Source: Finegoldia magna (GTDB lineage Bacteria > Bacillota > Clostridia > Tissierellales > Peptoniphilaceae). From it: a stretch of DNA of 12,291 nucleotides. This document shows positions 1 through 7,815 of this stretch, piece after piece. The translations under genes and the position numbers were made by a program. The stretch lies in NCBI RefSeq assembly GCF_018371055.1, contig NZ_JAGYZD010000029.1, positions 1-12,291 of the forward strand, read 5' to 3'. The notes beneath the pieces are model-generated. The model ran no database searches. It was not told the origin of the DNA and saw only the letters and a program-made list of their open reading frames with translations. How positions within the stretch are numbered: position 1 is the stretch's first letter; each line of letters begins with the position of its first letter.

Positions 1-3000
1 GTTAATGTTTCATCTTTTATGAAGTCTTCATATTGTTCAATTGCTTTTTTAATATCATCTGTTGGCTTGATTTTGATGATGATATTATCTAATACATCAA
101 AGTCATTTGATTTTCTCATTTGTTGAACTTTACTTACAAGCTCACGCGCATATCCTTCCATCAATAATTCATCAGTGATTTCTGTGTCCAAGATTACAAA
201 ATAATCTCCTTGCATTGTCACATCGAAGCCTTCTTTGGAGTTGATTCTTACATCAACGTAATCTCTCTTAATGTCGATGTCTTCATCGTCTAATTTAATA
301 TTCAAATCTGATTTGTCTAGTTTTGATACGAAATCCTTAGCGTTGATATCTTTCAAATAATTTCCAAAAGATTTGATGTGTTTACCAAGAATACTACCTG
401 CAACTTTGAAGTTAGGTTTTAGTTCGTAATTCATAAATTCGGACAAATCTTTCTTGTATTCGATATCTTTTAAGTTGATTTCTTCTTTGATTAAATCCTT
501 GAACTCTTCAATCTTATCCTTAAATCTTTCATCTAGGACTATTTTCTTCAATGGTTGACGAACTTTAATATTCACTTCTTCACGAGAAGCTCTTGCAAGT
601 GTTACAAAAGTTCTTACCATTTCCATTTTTTCTTCTAATTTATTGTCGATTAAATCTTCATTTACCTTATCGAAATAAGCTAAGTGAACTGATTTTTCGC
701 CAGTTAAATCGTGATACATTTCCTCTGCGATAAATGGAGTAAATGGAGCGATTAATTTAGTAAGTCCAACTAATATTTCGTAAGTTGTGTTGTAAACAGA
801 TTTTTTGTCATCATCCATCTCTGTTTTCCAGAATCTTCTTCTGTTACGTCTGATGTACCAGTTTGATAAATCTTCGATTACAAAGTTAGAAATTTCTCTG
901 GCAACTTTTGTATATTCAAATTTATCCATATTTTCGAAGTAGAATTTTTGTAGATTTGTAAACTTAGACAAAATCCATTTGTCTATCACAGCTCTGTCTT
1001 TATATTCTACAAAATATTCTGTAGGATCCGTTTCATCAGTTGTCGCATACATTTGGAAGAAGTTGTAAGTGTTTCTGAATGATCTGAAGAATTTGCTTTC
1101 TACTTCTTGTAATCCACTTACATCGAATTTTGTTGGAATCCATGGTGGAGATACATAAAGTGAGTAGAATCTAACAACGTCCGCCCCGTATTTATCGAAT
1201 AATTCTATAGGATCAATTGTGTTACCTCTGGACTTACTCATCTTCTTTCCATCTTTATCCAAGATCAAATCATTTACCAAAACATTTTTGTATGGTGCTT
1301 TTCCTGTAATCATTGTAGAAATAGCTAACAATGAATAGAACCATCCACGTGTTTGGTCAATTCCTTCGTTGATAAAATCTGCTGGGAACACTTTATCAAA
1401 ATCATCTGTATGTTCAAATGGCCAGTGTTGTTGTGCAAAAGGCATAGCTCCAGAGTCAAACCAAACGTCAATGACGTCTTTTTCTCTAGTCATTATTTCG
1501 CCACATTCTGGACATCTAATGTGAACATCGTCAACGTATGGTCTGTGAAGTTCGATATTTTCATCTATATCTTCGATAGCTAACTCTTTTAATTCTTTTC
1601 TTGAACCAACAGAAATTGTATGATTACATTTATCACATTTCCAAATATTTAATGGAGTTCCCCAGTATCTGTTTCTAGAAATTGCCCAGTCTTTAATATT
1701 TTCTAGCCAATTTCCAAATCTTCCTTCTCCAACATGATCTGGATACCAGTTCACACCGTTATTGTTTTCAACTAATTTATCTTTTAATTTGCTAACTTCA
1801 ATGTACCATGATGGTTTTGAATAATAGATAAGTGGTGTGTGGCATCTCCAGCAGTGAGGATAATTGTGTTCAATTTTTTGTTTCCTAAATAATTTGTTTT
1901 CTTCTTTTAATCTTTGTAAAACTTCTGGATCTGTATCCATAACTTGTTGACCATCCCATGGACCGCCAACGAATTTTCCTTCTTCATCAACAGGATTGAT
2001 TAATGGCAAATCGTATCTTCTTCCTGTTTGATAATCGTCTTCCCCAAAAGCTGGCGCTGTGTGAACAATTCCTGTACCATCTTCAACAGTTACATAATCT
2101 GCCAAAGTCACATAAAATGCTTTTTTGTTAACATCATAAATAGGTAAAAGTTGTTCGTATTCCATATACTCCATGTCTTTACCTTTTAATTCTTTGATTA
2201 AAGTGTAGTCTTCGCCTTCGTGACCCAACAAATCGTGTGCTTTGTTTTTTGCAAGATATATTTTTTCTCCGTCTTTCTCTGCCAAAATATAGTCAATATC
2301 TGGATGTACTGTCAAACAAACATTTGATGGCAATGTCCAAGGAGTTGTAGTCCATGCCAAGAAATATTCATCTGCATCTTTTCTTTTGAATTTAACATAT
2401 GCTGTTGTAGTTTTGATATTTTCATATCCTTGGGCAACTTCGTGTGATGCAAGACCAGTACCACATCTTGGACAATATGGAAGAATTTTCGCTCCTTCAT
2501 AAATCAATCCGTCCTTGTACATTTTGTCAAGCAATGCCCATACTGATTCAATGTAATTATTGTCTAAAGTAATATATGGATCATCCATATCCACATTGTA
2601 TGCCATTCTATCTGACATTTCTTGCCATTTTTCTCTGTAAGAAAATACAGATTTCTTACATTCTTCGTTGAACTTTTCTACTCCGTAATTTTCGATTTCT
2701 TTTTTATCGTGAAGACCAAGTTTCTTTTCAACTTCGATCTCAACTGGAAGACCATGAGTATCCCAACCGGCTTTTTTATAAACTTTATATCCTTGCATTG
2801 TTTTGTATCTGCAAGTCATATCTTTTAACGTTCTACTAATAACGTGATGAATTCCTGGTTTTCCATTTGCAGTTGGAGGGCCATCGTAAAATACATATCT
2901 ATTTTCTTCATCTCTACTGTTGTAAGTTTCATTCAAAAGATCAATCTCTTTCCAATACTTACTAGTAGCCTGTTCACGTTCTTTAACTGGTTTCTTAGAA

Positions 3001-3020
3001 AGTTCCTTAAACTTTTTCAT
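1..3020 (-). CDS. ileS: Isoleucyl-tRNA synthetase, type 2, partial (3' end beyond window)
   Basis: Cytoplasmic enzyme that charges tRNA-Ile with isoleucine. An open frame of 1006 codons runs from ATG at 3020 to the left edge without a stop; I infer only a few tens of residues are missing. The class I ATP-binding signature is GIHH (residues 56-59, inside PPTANGKPGIHHV) instead of the usual HIGH. KMSKS is intact at residues 593-597 (GKKMSKSR). The CP1 editing domain is present, with a TTTPWTLPSN segment near residue 224 and GTGIVHTAPAFGEDD further on. Four cysteines (C462, C465, C503, C506) look like a zinc site. THGLPVE follows the signature. The overall pattern (DGPPTANGKP, length over 1000 aa) fits the eukaryote-like type-2 IleRS group. 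A GGAG ribosome binding site lies just upstream, and expression is controlled by the T-box leader at 3046-3266. Confidence 0.97.
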   Translation of the reverse strand, partial: MKKFKELSKKPVKEREQATSKYWKEIDLLNETYNSRDEENRYVFYDGPPTANGKPGIHHVISRTLKDMTCRYKTMQGYKVYKKAGWDTHGLPVEIEVEKKLGLHDKKEIENYGVEKFNEECKKSVFSYREKWQEMSDRMAYNVDMDDPYITLDNNYIESVWALLDKMYKDGLIYEGAKILPYCPRCGTGLASHEVAQGYENIKTTTAYVKFKRKDADEYFLAWTTTPWTLPSNVCLTVHPDIDYILAEKDGEKIYLAKNKAHDLLGHEGEDYTLIKELKGKDMEYMEYEQLLPIYDVNKKAFYVTLADYVTVEDGTGIVHTAPAFGEDDYQTGRRYDLPLINPVDEEGKFVGGPWDGQQVMDTDPEVLQRLKEENKLFRKQKIEHNYPHCWRCHTPLIYYSKPSWYIEVSKLKDKLVENNNGVNWYPDHVGEGRFGNWLENIKDWAISRNRYWGTPLNIWKCDKCNHTISVGSRKELKELAIEDIDENIELHRPYVDDVHIRCPECGEIMTREKDVIDVWFDSGAMPFAQQHWPFEHTDDFDKVFPADFINEGIDQTRGWFYSLLAISTMITGKAPYKNVLVNDLILDKDGKKMSKSRGNTIDPIELFDKYGADVVRFYSLYVSPPWIPTKFDVSGLQEVESKFFRSFRNTYNFFQMYATTDETDPTEYFVEYKDRAVIDKWILSKFTNLQKFYFENMDKFEYTKVAREISNFVIEDLSNWYIRRNRRRFWKTEMDDDKKSVYNTTYEILVGLTKLIAPFTPFIAEEMYHDLTGEKSVHLAYFDKVNEDLIDNKLEEKMEMVRTFVTLARASREEVNIKVRQPLKKIVLDERFKDKIEEFKDLIKEEINLKDIEYKKDLSEFMNYELKPNFKVAGSILGKHIKSFGNYLKDINAKDFVSKLDKSDLNIKLDDEDIDIKRDYVDVRINSKEGFDVTMQGDYFVILDTEITDELLMEGYARELVSKVQQMRKSNDFDVLDNIIIKIKPTDDIKKAIEQYEDFIKDETL

Positions 3021-3045
3021 AAACAAATCTCCTTATAAAATAATT

Positions 3046-3077
3046 AAAAAATCCCTTGGAAAATAAATTCCAAGGGA
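3046..3077 (-). terminator. T-box-controlled intrinsic terminator
   Basis: A 10-bp perfect stem (TCCCTTGGAA at 3052-3061 against TTCCAAGGGA at 3068-3077) with a 6-nt loop is followed on the minus strand by six T residues (3046-3051). It sits between the T-box motif and the ileS start codon, as expected for the regulated terminator. Confidence 0.93.
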
Positions 3078-3266
3078 CGAATAAACCGCGGTACCACCCT
3101 AATTGTGTTAACCTCTCATTTCTTATAACGTCAAGTAATACGCACAGACCTATTGGATCTGTGAGCTTCTTTCAGATGATTTGAATATTTCTTAATTTAT
3201 CCCTCTCACCAAACAGGATTCTCTGTAAAATCAATCAAAATATTCCGTTCTGATCACAGCTTTTAA
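3046..3266 (-). promoter_or_regulatory. T-box riboswitch leader of ileS
   Basis: A tRNA-sensing leader between the promoter and ileS. The canonical T-box sequence AGGGTGGTACCGCG lies on the minus strand at 3087-3100, just ahead of an intrinsic terminator whose 5' arm (TCCCT) can alternatively pair with the T-box AGGG. Upstream, a stem-I-like section contains AGAGAA and TTGGTGAGAG segments (about 3200-3225). A CACAGA-type hairpin at 3143-3163 is a likely stem III. Two ATC triplets followed by TGAA (3175-3180) are the best candidates for the isoleucine specifier codon, but I have not folded the RNA. Uncharged tRNA-Ile should stabilise the antiterminator and allow ileS transcription. Confidence 0.95.
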
Positions 3267-3273
3267 TAGAATT

Positions 3274-3302
3274 ATAATATTATATTTTTAATAATTTGTC
3301 AA
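3274..3302 (-). promoter_or_regulatory. ileS promoter
   Basis: On the minus strand TTGACA (3297-3302) is followed after 17 nt by TATTAT (3274-3279), close to the sigma-A consensus. This predicts a transcript start near 3266, at the 5' edge of the T-box leader. Confidence 0.8.
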
Positions 3303-3360
3303 ATATTTATGAAAATTATACAAAATTTCACGTACCAATTCATCTAAATTATTTTGCAAA

Positions 3361-3369
3361 TGATATAAT
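3361..3369 (+). promoter_or_regulatory. Extended -10 promoter of the CWB2/C39 gene
   Basis: TGATATAAT matches the extended -10 form TGnTATAAT. No good -35 box lies 17 nt upstream. The same nine bases form the predicted promoter of the minus-strand peptidase gene (10301-10309). It predicts a 5' UTR of about 50 nt. Confidence 0.6.
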
Positions 3370-3395
3370 GAAATAAACAATTAATGAAATTTACA
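3366..3395 (+). repeat. Imperfect 14-nt direct repeat overlapping the -10 box
   Basis: TAATGAAATAAACA (3366-3379) and TAATGAAATTTACA (3382-3395) match at 12 of 14 positions, 16 nt apart, and overlap the -10 box and likely transcript start. A related string, with one extra T, occurs at 10334-10350. This could be an operator pair or chance in AT-rich DNA. Confidence 0.4.
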
Positions 3396-3418
3396 TAAAC
3401 ACTTTAAATTTTAATATT

Positions 3419-3424
3419 AGGAGG
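3419..3424 (+). promoter_or_regulatory. Ribosome binding site for the CWB2/C39 gene
   Basis: AGGAGG ends 5 nt before the ATG at 3430, which fixes the start; the protein then begins with a normal signal peptide. Confidence 0.85.
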
Positions 3425-3429
3425 ACAAA

Positions 3430-4977
3430 ATGAAAAACTTTAAAAATTTTAAAATCATTGCATTAGCTTTTGTATTATCGGTTTCAATATCACAACCAAC
3501 ATCAGCTATAAAGCAAATCGAAAAAGTTTCAATCGAAGGAAAAAAACGATACGAAACAGCAATACAAATATCCAAAAAATCTTATCCAAGAACATCAGAC
3601 ACAGTTATAATCGTAAATTCAGAAAAAATCGCAGATTCGTTGTCAGTTGGTGTGTTGGCGCATAAAATAAATAGCCCTATACTTTTAACAGATCATGATG
3701 AAATTAACCAATCTACTTTAAAAGAAATTCAAAGACTGAAAACAACAAATATTATACTTGTAGGTGGCACTCAAAGTATTTCCAAATCACAAGAAACAAA
3801 TCTAATAAACCAAGGTTATAAAGTAAGAAGGATTTATGGAAAAGACAGAATAGACACATCATTTTCAATCGCAACAGAACTTTCTAATCTCAACCAAACA
3901 AAACAATTTGATAATGCATTTGTGGTTCACGCTACCAAATCAATCGTAGATTCAGCAAGTGTAAGTGCAGCTGCATGTAGTATGAATAGTCCAATTTTAT
4001 TTGTTGGAAATGACACAAAATCATTTGAAGAAAAATATTCAAACTATACATTCAACAACACGTATTTAATAGGTGGAGCTACAGCAAAATTATCCAAGAA
4101 TTTTCCAAATTCAAAAATCATTTATGGGAAAAACAGAAATGATACAAGCATGATAATAGCTGACACATTCTTCAAAGATACTAAGTCTGTATTCTTAGCG
4201 AAAAACGGAGAACAAAGATTTTCTGAATTGATTGACTGTGTTACAGTAGCACCATTTGCAGCAAATGAAAAATCCCCCATCATTTTTGCATCAACAAAAA
4301 ACAACTTAACACAATCAGAGAAAAATTTCTTCGACAAATTAAATCCAAATAAAATAACATTAGTCGGTGGTGGTCTTCATCCTAAATTTGACGAAATAAT
4401 TGGAAAAACTCCACCGAAAAAAGAATATGTATTATTAAATGTATCTCAAATTAACCAAAACAAAGCCGGTTTGCCGATGGGCTGTGAAGCAGCATCACTT
4501 CTGCAATGTTTACACTACAAAAACATCAAAACAAACACAAATATCCATCAATTTATAAAAGAAATGCCACTTGCAAAAGACAACAATCCAAATCACGGAT
4601 TCGCAGGTTCTCCTTTTAATATTGACGAAAGAATTTACCAATCAATATTCCCAGAGCCATTAACAAAATGGGCTAACAAATACGCAACAGCAGAAAATAT
4701 TTCTGGCAAATCTTCAGAATACATCAGAGAAGAAATCGCAAAAGGAAACCCTGTAATATTCTTTGCTACGTATAAATTCAGAAATCCAACATTCAAAGAT
4801 TACTTCTGGGGCAAAAATGCACTCTACAACGCACACGTAATGGTAGTAGATGGCTACGACAAAAACAGAATGCACATAGTAGATCCAGCAGAAGATAAAC
4901 CAAACGGTTATTGGATATCCCGCTCACTTTTTGATAGCAGATACAACATCAAAAAATACGCCGTCGTTGTTAGATAA
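3430..4977 (+). CDS. Secreted cell-wall-binding (CWB2) protein with C39-like cysteine peptidase domain
   Basis: A 515-aa exported protein. Residues 1-26 form a signal peptide (likely cut after TSA). Three CWB2-type repeats (PF04122 family) follow at about 33-117, 131-220 and 228-320. Each opens with a GKxRxxTS/A-like string (GKKRYETA, GKDRIDTS, GKNRNDTS) and ends in an IL/L-VGG or LIGG string (VGGTQSIS, IGGATAKL, VGGGLHPKF). In clostridia three such repeats hold proteins on the wall through an anionic polymer. Residues 333-515 resemble the Peptidase_C39_2 domain: Q340 or Q343 as oxyanion glutamine, C352 in MGCEAASL, H469 in NAHVMVVDGYD and D485 in HIVDPAE. No ABC-transporter domain is present, so a bacteriocin-export role is unlikely. 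Substrate is unknown; a surface peptidase acting on wall or envelope proteins is inferred. The gene is monocistronic and flanked by a promoter and terminator. Confidence 0.9.
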   Translation: MKNFKNFKIIALAFVLSVSISQPTSAIKQIEKVSIEGKKRYETAIQISKKSYPRTSDTVIIVNSEKIADSLSVGVLAHKINSPILLTDHDEINQSTLKEIQRLKTTNIILVGGTQSISKSQETNLINQGYKVRRIYGKDRIDTSFSIATELSNLNQTKQFDNAFVVHATKSIVDSASVSAAACSMNSPILFVGNDTKSFEEKYSNYTFNNTYLIGGATAKLSKNFPNSKIIYGKNRNDTSMIIADTFFKDTKSVFLAKNGEQRFSELIDCVTVAPFAANEKSPIIFASTKNNLTQSEKNFFDKLNPNKITLVGGGLHPKFDEIIGKTPPKKEYVLLNVSQINQNKAGLPMGCEAASLLQCLHYKNIKTNTNIHQFIKEMPLAKDNNPNHGFAGSPFNIDERIYQSIFPEPLTKWANKYATAENISGKSSEYIREEIAKGNPVIFFATYKFRNPTFKDYFWGKNALYNAHVMVVDGYDKNRMHIVDPAEDKPNGYWISRSLFDSRYNIKKYAVVVR

Positions 4978-4995
4978 TTTTATAATAGATACAAC

Positions 4996-5020
4996 AAAAG
5001 CCACCTTAAGGTGGCTTTTT
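4996..5020. terminator. Bidirectional intrinsic terminator between convergent genes
   Basis: A perfect palindrome, AAAAGCCACC-TTAA-type hairpin with GGTGGCTTTT (4996-5019), is followed by a T-run on the plus strand. It lies 18 nt after the CWB2 gene and 34 nt after the minus-strand CAMP gene stop. The A-run gives a TTTT tract on the minus strand too, so it likely ends both transcription units. Confidence 0.9.
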
Positions 5021-5053
5021 GTTATTAATCTATTTTTCTAATCTTAATAAATT

Positions 5054-6040
5054 TTATTCATAGTAAGATTGGAATTGTTGTACTAATTGAGCTGCGATAA
5101 CACTTGAAGGTCTGATTTTTGCCAATTCTTCTTTTGCACGGTCAATTGCTTTACCAACTTCAACTCTCTTGTCGCCATGTCTTCTAGCTTGGATAGCTTT
5201 GTTCATAGCTTCTTTTAATGTTTCGATTTCAGTTTTTGTTGCTCTGTAATCTTCGCTGTTTAATGCTTCGAATACTGCTTGGTCTAATCTGTCGCCTAAT
5301 TGATAAATTTCAGCTACAGTTGCTTGTGGTCTTAATCTTAAAGCTGTTATTTCACTGATTTCAGCGTTTAATTTTTTGATTACTGCATCAGACATATTTT
5401 TCAATTCATGATATTTTAATGATCTAGCTTTTGCTAATTTGTGATCCAAATCAGATCTTACATAGATGTTTGCAGTATCATTTAATCCAGCATCTGGGTA
5501 GCTGAGTAATTTTTGTGATAATGCTTCGAATTGTGCCATATAAACTTTCATGTCTTCTACTGTGTGGAATGGAGATGCTGCTATTACAAATCCTCCGAAG
5601 ATGTATTCAGCGATTTCTGCATGTGCTGCATCTACTTTGTATCTTAATTGAGTTGTAGCAAATCTGATTGCTCTTCCCATTCTTCCTAATAACAATAATC
5701 TTTGTGGAATAGATGATAAGTCATAAATATCTGCTACTCCCATTCCTACTGCTGTTTGGTCTATTTTTTCGCTAATTTCAAGAGAAGTTTCGTTGAATTT
5801 GTCAACCATTTCTTTTTCGTCTTCTCTTTTAACTTGGATTGAGTTAACTTCGTTTTGAATTGATTTGATTTGTCTTTTGTAAACTTCTGCTTCATCAATT
5901 CCTAATTTTTCAGTTTCTTCTGCGCCTTGAACGATTTCAAGTTTATCTTCTTGTGCATAAGATACTGCTGGTGCTACTGTTCCCAATAACATACTAGATA
6001 GTAATACTACTGATAATGCTTTTTTTAACATATTTTTCAT
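5054..6040 (-). CDS. CAMP-factor-family secreted protein, short form with helical extension
   Basis: A 328-aa exported protein if begun at 6040, but probably 325 aa from Met4 (6031): AGGAG at 6041-6045 touches the first ATG and sits 9 nt from the second. A signal peptide ends near A29 (SYA). Residues about 45-262 match the CAMP factor family (PF07373) known from Streptococcus agalactiae and Cutibacterium. Supporting motifs are IYDLSSIPQR (105-114), AIRFATTQLRYKV, SPF, and the signature KLLSYPDAGLNDTANIY (177-193) corresponding to the streptococcal YPDL..TD.ATIY motif. CAMP factors are co-haemolysins that lyse sphingomyelinase-treated membranes. Residues 263-328 form a charged helical extension (ETLKEAMNKAIQARR, KAIDRAKEELAKIR) not seen in the streptococcal protein. 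It is the last gene of the three-gene operon and paralogous to the gene just upstream. Membrane activity here is inferred. Confidence 0.88.
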   Translation of the reverse strand: MKNMLKKALSVVLLSSMLLGTVAPAVSYAQEDKLEIVQGAEETEKLGIDEAEVYKRQIKSIQNEVNSIQVKREDEKEMVDKFNETSLEISEKIDQTAVGMGVADIYDLSSIPQRLLLLGRMGRAIRFATTQLRYKVDAAHAEIAEYIFGGFVIAASPFHTVEDMKVYMAQFEALSQKLLSYPDAGLNDTANIYVRSDLDHKLAKARSLKYHELKNMSDAVIKKLNAEISEITALRLRPQATVAEIYQLGDRLDQAVFEALNSEDYRATKTEIETLKEAMNKAIQARRHGDKRVEVGKAIDRAKEELAKIRPSSVIAAQLVQQFQSYYE

Positions 6041-6046
6041 CTCCTA
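6041..6046 (-). promoter_or_regulatory. Ribosome binding site overlapping upstream stop codon
   Basis: On the minus strand TAGGAG contains both the TAG stop of the long CAMP gene (6044-6046) and the Shine-Dalgarno of the short CAMP gene. It implies translational coupling. Zero spacing to ATG 6040 versus 9 nt to ATG 6031 favours Met4 as the true start. Confidence 0.75.
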
Positions 6047-7759
6047 ATAATTTAGTTCAAATGTTTTTACTTGGTCTTTTAATTCGATTTTAACGTTGAA
6101 ATCTTTAACCCATGTTCCAAATTCAAATCCGTTGTATTTAACTGATGCAACTCCGTTGTTAAAGTAAACGTCTCTTGCGATTGCTTTTTTAGTGTTTGAC
6201 ACTGTTACTTTTGCTGGTCCGTTGTACTTTTTACCGTTTTTAGTTGCTTTGAATTCGATTGAGAATATTCCAGCTTTTCTTTCTGAAGGGTTGATTTCTG
6301 TTATTTTATATTCGTCTTTGTCAACTTTTTTGATTACGTTTAGTTTGAATTTATTAGTTACTCCGTTTTTTGTAGTTGCAGTTATTGTAGTTGATCCTTC
6401 TGCAACTGCTTCGATTGTTCCTTTTTCATTAACTGTTGCAATAGCTTCGTTGTCTGATTTGTAAGAAACTTGTTTTTCTAATGCATTTTCAGGGAATACA
6501 AATGTCTTTGATGCTAAATCAAATGTATCTCCAATTTTTAATGTAGTAGATTTTACTGAGAAACCAATGTTTTTAACTTCATAAATATCTTTTCCAACTG
6601 AAGAGTTACCTCCAACTACCCCGCCACCATTTGTATTAGTGTTAAGATATTCTGAGTTTTCTCCAGTGGCTTGTAAGAATGGAATTCCTTCTACGCTGTG
6701 ACCAGGTTCTACGATATGAAGTTCAAAGTTTGATTTTGCACAACCATCTTTTGAAACTACTGTAATCATCACAGTTCCAGTTCTTAGTGGAATGATTGTT
6801 TTTCCAACGACTCTTGCCATGAATGCATTAGATGAGTAGATGAATACTTCTTTGTCTTTAACTTCGTTAGGTCTTACTATTGGGCTGATTGTTGTTGTTT
6901 TATTGATTGAGATGGCTCCCATGTTGCCTTCTTTAAATTCGATTTTTTCAGCCTTGATTTTTGGTCCAGTAATTTTTTCCATTGCTGCGTGAAGTTTCTT
7001 AACTTGTTCGTCTAATTCACCACATTTTACTGTGATTCTGAATTGCAAACCTACTGTTTTTGAAATTTCTTCACTTAATTCTTTTACGATAAATGAATTA
7101 CCAAATTTTGTTCTTGAAGCACGTACTTTTTTAGCTTCTCTGATTTCTCTCCAAACTGCAGCTTTTTTGTAAATAGTAGCTATGTCGTTTGGTCCCAAAT
7201 CAGGATAAGCTAACAATTCTTGTTCCAATTGGTCAAATTTTTGGATGTAATCCATAATTTGAGCTTCACTAGCAAAAGGATTAACAGCATATAATAATCC
7301 AGTTATTATATATTCTGTTATTTTAGTGTGAGCTGCTACAACTTTGTTAGATAATTCAGTAGATGCAAATCTGATTGCTCTACCAATTCTAATCATCAAT
7401 TGTACTCTTACTGGAATTGTAGATAAATCATAGATTGTGTTTTCTAATGCTCCTACAGCTTCTGCACTTCCTACTGCTTGGCGTTGTTTCATTTCAGCTA
7501 CTTTAATTTCTTTGTCTAAGAAATCATGTGCTTCATAAAACTGATCCATAACTTCCTTGTACTTTTCATCAGCTGGTTCTATGTCTTCAACTGATTTTAC
7601 AGCTTGTGTCAAACCTTCTTTTAATTCTGAGATTTCAAGTTTAGGTTCTTCTTGTTGTACTTCCAAAGAATCTGCGAAAACTTCACTCAAAGGTGCAACA
7701 GCTATAAAAGTCATAGCGAAAACTAAAATCATTGCTAATGATTTCTTTAAATGTTTCAT
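6044..7759 (-). CDS. CAMP-factor-family secreted protein with Ig-like (Big) domains and shared C-terminal module
   Basis: A 571-aa exported protein with an AGGAGGG ribosome binding site (7764-7770). The signal peptide ends near A29 (VFA). Residues about 42-262 are a CAMP factor domain: TIYDLSTIPVRV (108-119), AIRFASTELSNKV, NPFAS (160-164) and LLAYPDLGPNDIATIYKK (182-199), very close to the S. agalactiae signature. Residues about 270-350 form an Ig-like segment. A Gly/Asn/Ser-rich linker follows (about 365-390), then a Big2-like domain at 394-476 (YKSDNEAIATVNEKGTIEAVAEG is typical). Residues 484-571 form a terminal module shared with the 788-aa peptidase (PSERKAGIF, GPAKVTV, VYFNNG, FGTWVKDF). 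The usual streptococcal protein is about 255 aa with no Ig domains, so this is an enlarged architecture. Probably surface-attached or matrix-binding, which is inferred. It is the middle gene of the operon. Confidence 0.9.
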   Translation of the reverse strand: MKHLKKSLAMILVFAMTFIAVAPLSEVFADSLEVQQEEPKLEISELKEGLTQAVKSVEDIEPADEKYKEVMDQFYEAHDFLDKEIKVAEMKQRQAVGSAEAVGALENTIYDLSTIPVRVQLMIRIGRAIRFASTELSNKVVAAHTKITEYIITGLLYAVNPFASEAQIMDYIQKFDQLEQELLAYPDLGPNDIATIYKKAAVWREIREAKKVRASRTKFGNSFIVKELSEEISKTVGLQFRITVKCGELDEQVKKLHAAMEKITGPKIKAEKIEFKEGNMGAISINKTTTISPIVRPNEVKDKEVFIYSSNAFMARVVGKTIIPLRTGTVMITVVSKDGCAKSNFELHIVEPGHSVEGIPFLQATGENSEYLNTNTNGGGVVGGNSSVGKDIYEVKNIGFSVKSTTLKIGDTFDLASKTFVFPENALEKQVSYKSDNEAIATVNEKGTIEAVAEGSTTITATTKNGVTNKFKLNVIKKVDKDEYKITEINPSERKAGIFSIEFKATKNGKKYNGPAKVTVSNTKKAIARDVYFNNGVASVKYNGFEFGTWVKDFNVKIELKDQVKTFELNY

Positions 7760-7792
7760 ATTTCCCTCCTATGAACTAAATATTTTATTTAA

Positions 7793-7814
7793 CAATCGGC
7801 ACTACCCGCTATTG
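7793..7814 (-). other. Weak stem-loop between peptidase and long CAMP gene
   Basis: Just after the peptidase stop, CAAT-AG-CGG can pair with CCG-ATTG across a short loop on the minus strand. No strong T-run follows. It may tune RNA stability or partial read-through in the 56-nt gap, or be incidental. Confidence 0.25.
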
Positions 7815-7815
7815 A

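Noticed and set aside
1353..3038. Several open frames of 62-76 codons on both strands within the ileS region
   Set aside because: They overlap a clearly coding minus-strand synthetase frame, lack ribosome binding sites, and have low-complexity Phe/Ile-rich translations typical of shadow frames.
3087..3100. CGCGGTACCACCCT as a fragment of a tRNA or rRNA gene
   Set aside because: It is the conserved T-box sequence read on the minus strand, with a terminator and synthetase gene following.
4122..4337. A 71-codon minus-strand frame inside the CWB2 gene
   Set aside because: It lies opposite well-conserved CWB2 repeats and has no own signals; a shadow.
3430..4977. C39-like domain as a bacteriocin leader-peptidase/exporter
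   Set aside because: No ABC-transporter or membrane domains and no bacteriocin precursor nearby; signal peptide and CWB2 repeats indicate a surface protein.
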